Source: an uncultured Dialister sp.
Lineage (GTDB): Bacteria; Bacillota; Negativicutes; Veillonellales; Dialisteraceae
Assembly (NCBI RefSeq): GCF_900538805.1
Contig: NZ_UPZP01000088.1
Span: forward strand, 1-9,240
Length of the DNA: 9,240 nucleotides
Direction of reading: 5' to 3'
Every line of letters begins with the position of its first letter. The first letter of the stretch is position 1. The notes beneath the pieces are model-generated. The model made no database searches and was not told the origin of the DNA. It saw only the letters and a program-made list of their open reading frames with translations. Shown here one piece after another: positions 6,182 to 9,240 of this stretch. The position numbers were made by a program, and so were the translations under genes.

Positions 6182-6217
6182 CCAAAGCATGTAAATCGTA
6201 GTAAAATAAATTATATT
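6175..6217 (+). promoter_or_regulatory. Candidate promoter region of the deacetylase operon
   Basis: TTGATA (6175-6180) is a good -35 word. Downstream -10-like words are TAAAAT (6202-6207, 21-bp spacer) and TATATT (6212-6217, with no matching -35). None makes an ideal pair, so the exact promoter is uncertain. The -35 word lies inside the right arm of the outer inverted repeat. Confidence 0.3.
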
Positions 6218-6264
6218 GCCTAAATAGGTGTGCTTTTTGAAATTTGGAAAAAGGGGAGTTTTAA

Positions 6265-7158
6265 GTGAAATTGTTATCAAATGGCTGGAAAAAGAAGGCC
6301 GCTGCCGCTGCAGCGCTGCTGTTTCTTTCTTCCTCCATGTTTGCACTTTCCGGCTGTGCGCCGGAAGAAGCGAAAAGCGGCGCTGCCTCTTCTGCTGCCG
6401 CTGTGTCGGCGGATGCCCAGCTGAAGCCGGGAACTGCCTATGTAAAAAGGGATCCCTCTGTGAAGTACAGTGTGCCGGAAGGGGTTTCCGTGCTCATGTA
6501 CCATATGATTGGTGATATCCAGAACAATGCAGCTGTCATGACGGAAGCAAACCTCCGCCTGCAGATGAATTATCTCCGGGACCACGGCTACCATCCCATT
6601 ACCATGCAGGAACTTTATGACTACATCACCAAAGGAGCACCGCTTCCGGAAAAGCCGGTATGCATTACCTTTGATGACGGCTACCTGGACAGCTACACCA
6701 TCGTGTATCCCATGATGAAGGAATACGGTTTCCCCTGGACCCTCTTCCTCATTACCGATGATGTGGGCAAACCCTACAACCGCATGACCTGGAACCAGCT
6801 GAAGGAGATGGCCGACAGCCACACCGTCACCATTGCCAACCATACCCTGTCCCATCCGAAGCTCCATAATCTGGCTACTGCCCAGGAAAAGGAGAAGGAA
6901 ATCGTGGAAGCGAACCAGGCCCTGAAGTACCATCTGGGCATTGATAATGCCTGGCTGGCCTATCCCTACGGAGATTATGACGACCAGGTGGTGGAAATCT
7001 GCAAGAAAGCAGGCATTAAGATGGCTGTCACCACCGATTCCGGCCGCGTCCATGTAGGAAGCTACCCCTATGAACTGAAACGGGTGTACATAGGCAATGA
7101 TATTTCCCTGGCCCGGTTCTCAGAACGGCTGAACAAGGATAATTACGCTCCGGTGTAA
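6265..7158 (+). CDS. NodB-type polysaccharide deacetylase lipoprotein (CE4)
   Basis: CE4 enzymes remove N-acetyl groups from glycans such as poly-N-acetylglucosamine, peptidoglycan or chitin oligomers in a metal-dependent reaction. The 297-aa product starts with a lipoprotein signal and lipobox LSGC (Cys31), then an Ala/Ser-rich linker to about residue 55. Catalytic motifs are present: VLMYHMIGD (76-84), TFDDG (135-139, with Asp137 as likely base and Asp138 as metal ligand) and NHTLSHP (192-198, with His193 and His197 as metal ligands). AYPYGDY (232-238) sits at the usual R-x-P-Y-G position but lacks the Arg. The VLMYH entry and AYPYG resemble IcaB/PgaB-type exopolysaccharide deacetylases, so the substrate is probably a surface glycan, by inference. 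The start is GTG6265, with AAGGGGAG (6251-6258) 6 nt upstream. It is first of three genes, 31 nt before the glycosidase gene. Confidence 0.92.
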   Translation: MKLLSNGWKKKAAAAAALLFLSSSMFALSGCAPEEAKSGAASSAAAVSADAQLKPGTAYVKRDPSVKYSVPEGVSVLMYHMIGDIQNNAAVMTEANLRLQMNYLRDHGYHPITMQELYDYITKGAPLPEKPVCITFDDGYLDSYTIVYPMMKEYGFPWTLFLITDDVGKPYNRMTWNQLKEMADSHTVTIANHTLSHPKLHNLATAQEKEKEIVEANQALKYHLGIDNAWLAYPYGDYDDQVVEICKKAGIKMAVTTDSGRVHVGSYPYELKRVYIGNDISLARFSERLNKDNYAPV

Positions 7159-7189
7159 AGAATCCCGGCTTTGTTTTTTAGGAGCAAGA

Positions 7190-8137
7190 ATGAAACGAAT
7201 ATTTCACAGCTATATTTTCAAGTTCATTATCGTCACCCTGCTTTTCTTCCTCATCACCTCTCCCATTGTGGTGCTCTTCGGACCCTTTGGAAACTTGAAG
7301 CGGGCTGTGGTAGGGGCCATCATGCGCTCCCGTCATCCTCAGTACATTACATGGCTCTACTCCCAGGATGAGCTGAACCAGATTCTGGGCGTAGTGAAGA
7401 CCACGGATACCCAGAAGATGTTCTCCTTCAAGCCAAGAACCGATTCCACACTGAACCTGAAGAAGATTGAAACCTCCCGTTTCGTAGGCTACCTCCTGGA
7501 AATCCCGAACCCCACCAGGGTAGAAGTAGCGACTGCGGAGGATATCAATGAAAAGGGGGACACCACCAGCAACATTGCCAAGAAAAACAATGCGGTGGCT
7601 GCCATCAACGGCGGCGGATTCTACGACCCCAACGGCACCGGCACAGGCCGCCTGCCCTATGGCTTCATCCTGCACAAGGGCAAGTACCTCCTGGGTCAGC
7701 AGGTAGATGATAACGAAAAGGTTGATTTCGTAGGCATGACCAAGAGCGGCAACCTCATTGCAGGCAACTACAATAAGAAGCAGCTTCGGGACTTGGGCGC
7801 CGTGGAAGGCCTCACCTTCGGACCGCCTCTTATCATTAACGGACAGAAAGTTATCAAAAGCGGCGACGGCGGCTGGGGTATTTCACCGCGCTCCGCCATT
7901 GGCCAGAAGAAAGACGGCACCATCCTCTTCCTCGTTATCGACGGACGGCAGCCGGGATACAGCATCGGCGCCACTCTGGTGGATTCCCAGAATATTCTTT
8001 ATGAAAATGGCGCCTACATTGCAGCCAACCTGGACGGCGGCTCCTCCACCACCCTGTACTACAACGGCAAGGTCGTGAACAAGCCGGCGGACCTTCTGGG
8101 CGAGCGCATGATTCCTACTGCATTTATTGTGAAATAA
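7190..8137 (+). CDS. Membrane-anchored phosphodiester glycosidase (NAGPA-domain) protein
   Basis: The NAGPA family (formerly DUF2233-like) includes the mammalian uncovering enzyme, which removes GlcNAc from a sugar phosphodiester; bacterial members act outside the membrane on mostly unknown glycan phosphodiesters. The 315-aa product has one N-terminal membrane segment (about 10-32) and a spacer to about residue 90. The catalytic domain (about 95-315) shows the family motifs AINGGGFYDPNG (138-149), SPRSAIGQKKDG (232-243), VIDGR (249-253) and NLDGGSSTTLYYNG (280-293). AGGAG (7180-7184) lies 5 nt before ATG. Its stop codon overlaps the ribosome binding site of the next gene. Position between a NodB deacetylase and an anchored protein of unknown function suggests processing of the same surface glycan. 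That is inference; the real substrate cannot be read from the sequence. Confidence 0.9.
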   Translation: MKRIFHSYIFKFIIVTLLFFLITSPIVVLFGPFGNLKRAVVGAIMRSRHPQYITWLYSQDELNQILGVVKTTDTQKMFSFKPRTDSTLNLKKIETSRFVGYLLEIPNPTRVEVATAEDINEKGDTTSNIAKKNNAVAAINGGGFYDPNGTGTGRLPYGFILHKGKYLLGQQVDDNEKVDFVGMTKSGNLIAGNYNKKQLRDLGAVEGLTFGPPLIINGQKVIKSGDGGWGISPRSAIGQKKDGTILFLVIDGRQPGYSIGATLVDSQNILYENGAYIAANLDGGSSTTLYYNGKVVNKPADLLGERMIPTAFIVK

Positions 8138-8147
8138 GGAGGACAGG

Positions 8148-9080
8148 GTGAATAAGAAATTTGCTCAGCTGGCGGTATGCTTCATCCTTGGCATAGGCAT
8201 CCAGGCCGGTGCCTATCTCTACATGGACCGCGTCCTCTTTGCTCCCCTTTCCAGCGGCGATTATGATATGTCCGACGTGAAAGACAAAATGGCGGAGGCG
8301 GCGGAAAAGGAAGGAAAGAAACTCTTCGCCAAAGTCAGCGTGAAGGGGAAGGCCTACTATTCCCATGACTACAAGTACATGGCCGATGTGACCACCGATT
8401 CTGTCACCATTTACAAGGCAGACGACCTGAATAATCCACAGAACGTGGACCTGAAGAACCAGGGAGTCTCCTTCTTTGAATGGATGCCCGACAGAAACCT
8501 GGCCCTCATGGCCCTCTATCCTGCTCACTGGAAAGGCGGCCGCTGGGATGTAACCCTGGCCCGTTACAATCCCGACGGCACCACCCATGAGTCCGACGCC
8601 CCCATCAGGGACCTGCCGAGAAACTCCAAAATCGTGGATGTGGCCTACTCCACCGCCACCAATGCGGTGTACATGAAAATGGAAGTAGGGAAGGGGCTTT
8701 ACCGCATCTACCGTACCGATGCCAACTACGATACCCGCCGTATCTATATCCAAACCTCCCACATCGGGAAAATCGCCGTATACTACGACAAGGACCGCCT
8801 CTTCTATGATGACAGCCAGAAGGGTATCCTTTACACTTTCAACGGCGACGACAGCTCCTGGAGAGTCATTTCCCCGCCCGGCGCCTTCCGTCTGGTGGGT
8901 GTGGATGAAGACAAGACTATTTACGCCGTTAAAATCAACACCAAAGGCGACGTTACTGCCTACTATACAGGCAAGCTGGGCGTAGGCTTCAAGGAAGTCA
9001 AAGCTCTGGATTCGCCGGTGGAATTCAACTCCGTCACCATGCATATGATTAAAGAAGCTGCCGCCCAGGCAGGAAAATAA
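8148..9080 (+). CDS. Membrane-anchored beta-rich protein of unknown function
   Basis: I do not recognise a family. The 310-aa product has one N-terminal membrane segment (about 6-26) with a basic start (MNKK), so the bulk should lie outside the membrane. A charged, probably helical stretch (about 40-60) follows. The remainder alternates short hydrophobic strands with Asp/Asn/Gly turns and repeated Tyr-rich strand pairs, for example KAYYSHDYKYMADV, GLYRIYRTD, RLFYDDSQKGILYTF and TIYAVKINTKGDVTAYYTG. This suggests a beta-propeller-like fold. No catalytic motif is visible. The start is GTG8148; AAGGAGG (8136-8142) overlaps the glycosidase stop codon (8135-8137), so the two are probably translationally coupled. 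It is the last gene of the operon, before the terminator at 9095. A scaffold or glycan-sensing role would fit the context but is only a guess. Confidence 0.85.
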   Translation: MNKKFAQLAVCFILGIGIQAGAYLYMDRVLFAPLSSGDYDMSDVKDKMAEAAEKEGKKLFAKVSVKGKAYYSHDYKYMADVTTDSVTIYKADDLNNPQNVDLKNQGVSFFEWMPDRNLALMALYPAHWKGGRWDVTLARYNPDGTTHESDAPIRDLPRNSKIVDVAYSTATNAVYMKMEVGKGLYRIYRTDANYDTRRIYIQTSHIGKIAVYYDKDRLFYDDSQKGILYTFNGDDSSWRVISPPGAFRLVGVDEDKTIYAVKINTKGDVTAYYTGKLGVGFKEVKALDSPVEFNSVTMHMIKEAAAQAGK

Positions 9081-9094
9081 AAAAGAACGGGAAA

Positions 9095-9144
9095 AGAACG
9101 GGGCTGTGAAGAAATGATTAAACATTTTTTCACAGCCCCGTTTT
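9095..9144 (+). terminator. Intrinsic terminator of the deacetylase operon
   Basis: CGGGGCTGTGAAGAAATG (9099-9116) pairs with the arm at 9123-9140 over 18 bp with one G-U and a 6-nt loop; TTTT (9141-9144) follows. The stem is nearly the same sequence as the terminator at 4241-4289. Confidence 0.92.
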
Positions 9145-9174
9145 CTGCTTCGCCTATAGATTCAAAAAATTCTC

Positions 9175-9232
9175 AAAATGACAGTAAGCTGTTCTCCGAA
9201 TTGTCATCTCGAGCGGAGCTGCATGTCGATAT
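9175..9232 (-). repeat. Dispersed 58-bp repeat, copy B
   Basis: This is the inverted copy of 4165-4222, with 53 of 58 positions matching. It lies directly beyond the operon terminator. The space between repeat and hairpin differs: about 30 bp here and 18 bp in copy A. It may continue past the window edge, but the sequence after 9232 no longer matches copy A. Confidence 0.85.
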
Positions 9233-9240
9233 GAGGGCAA

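Overview
The window looks like core chromosome of a Bacillota bacterium. The genes have moderate GC, strong AGGAGG-type ribosome binding sites, two GTG starts and extended -10 promoters (TGnTATAAT). The gene set (rnr-smpB, an AMIN/Amidase_3 amidase beside a GerMN lipoprotein, and a NodB deacetylase beside a phosphodiester glycosidase) and the hairpin-rich intergenic repeats would fit a Negativicutes relative such as Dialister. That placement is inferred from general resemblance; no marker gene proves it.

Layout. (1) 1-173 is a leader with a duplicated 14-bp block that allows two mutually exclusive hairpins. (2) 174-2729 holds RNase R and SmpB, spaced 24 nt apart, the usual RNA quality-control and trans-translation pair. 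(3) 2730-3185 has no gene. It holds about 300 bp of nested inverted repeats that fold on paper into a fishbone of stacked junctions, followed by an extended -10 promoter. (4) 3186-4004 encodes a basic protein with three tandem modules resembling the Tudor/SH3-like C-terminal module of PcrA/UvrD helicases. It ends at its own terminator. (5) 4005-4291 holds one copy of a dispersed repeat and a bidirectional terminator. (6) 4292-5974 (minus) is a translationally coupled pair: a secreted amidase, then a GerMN lipoprotein. (7) 5975-6264 is an AT-rich divergent regulatory region with nested inverted repeats. (8) 6265-9080 (plus) is a tight three-gene operon for envelope proteins: a NodB-type deacetylase lipoprotein, a membrane-anchored phosphodiester glycosidase and a membrane-anchored beta-rich protein of unknown function. 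(9) 9081-9240 holds a strong terminator and a second, inverted copy of the dispersed repeat.

How the genes work together. The left part is RNA metabolism: RNase R degrades structured and non-stop mRNA, and SmpB delivers tmRNA to stalled ribosomes. The right part is envelope biology: two divergent units whose products all carry a signal peptide, lipobox or N-terminal membrane anchor and act on peptidoglycan or a surface glycan. This five-gene envelope block is bounded on both sides by the same composite element (58-bp repeat outside, near-identical terminator hairpin inside) in inverted orientation. The least explained parts of the window are the fishbone element after smpB, the inverted repeat pair, the triple-module protein and the last gene of the operon.
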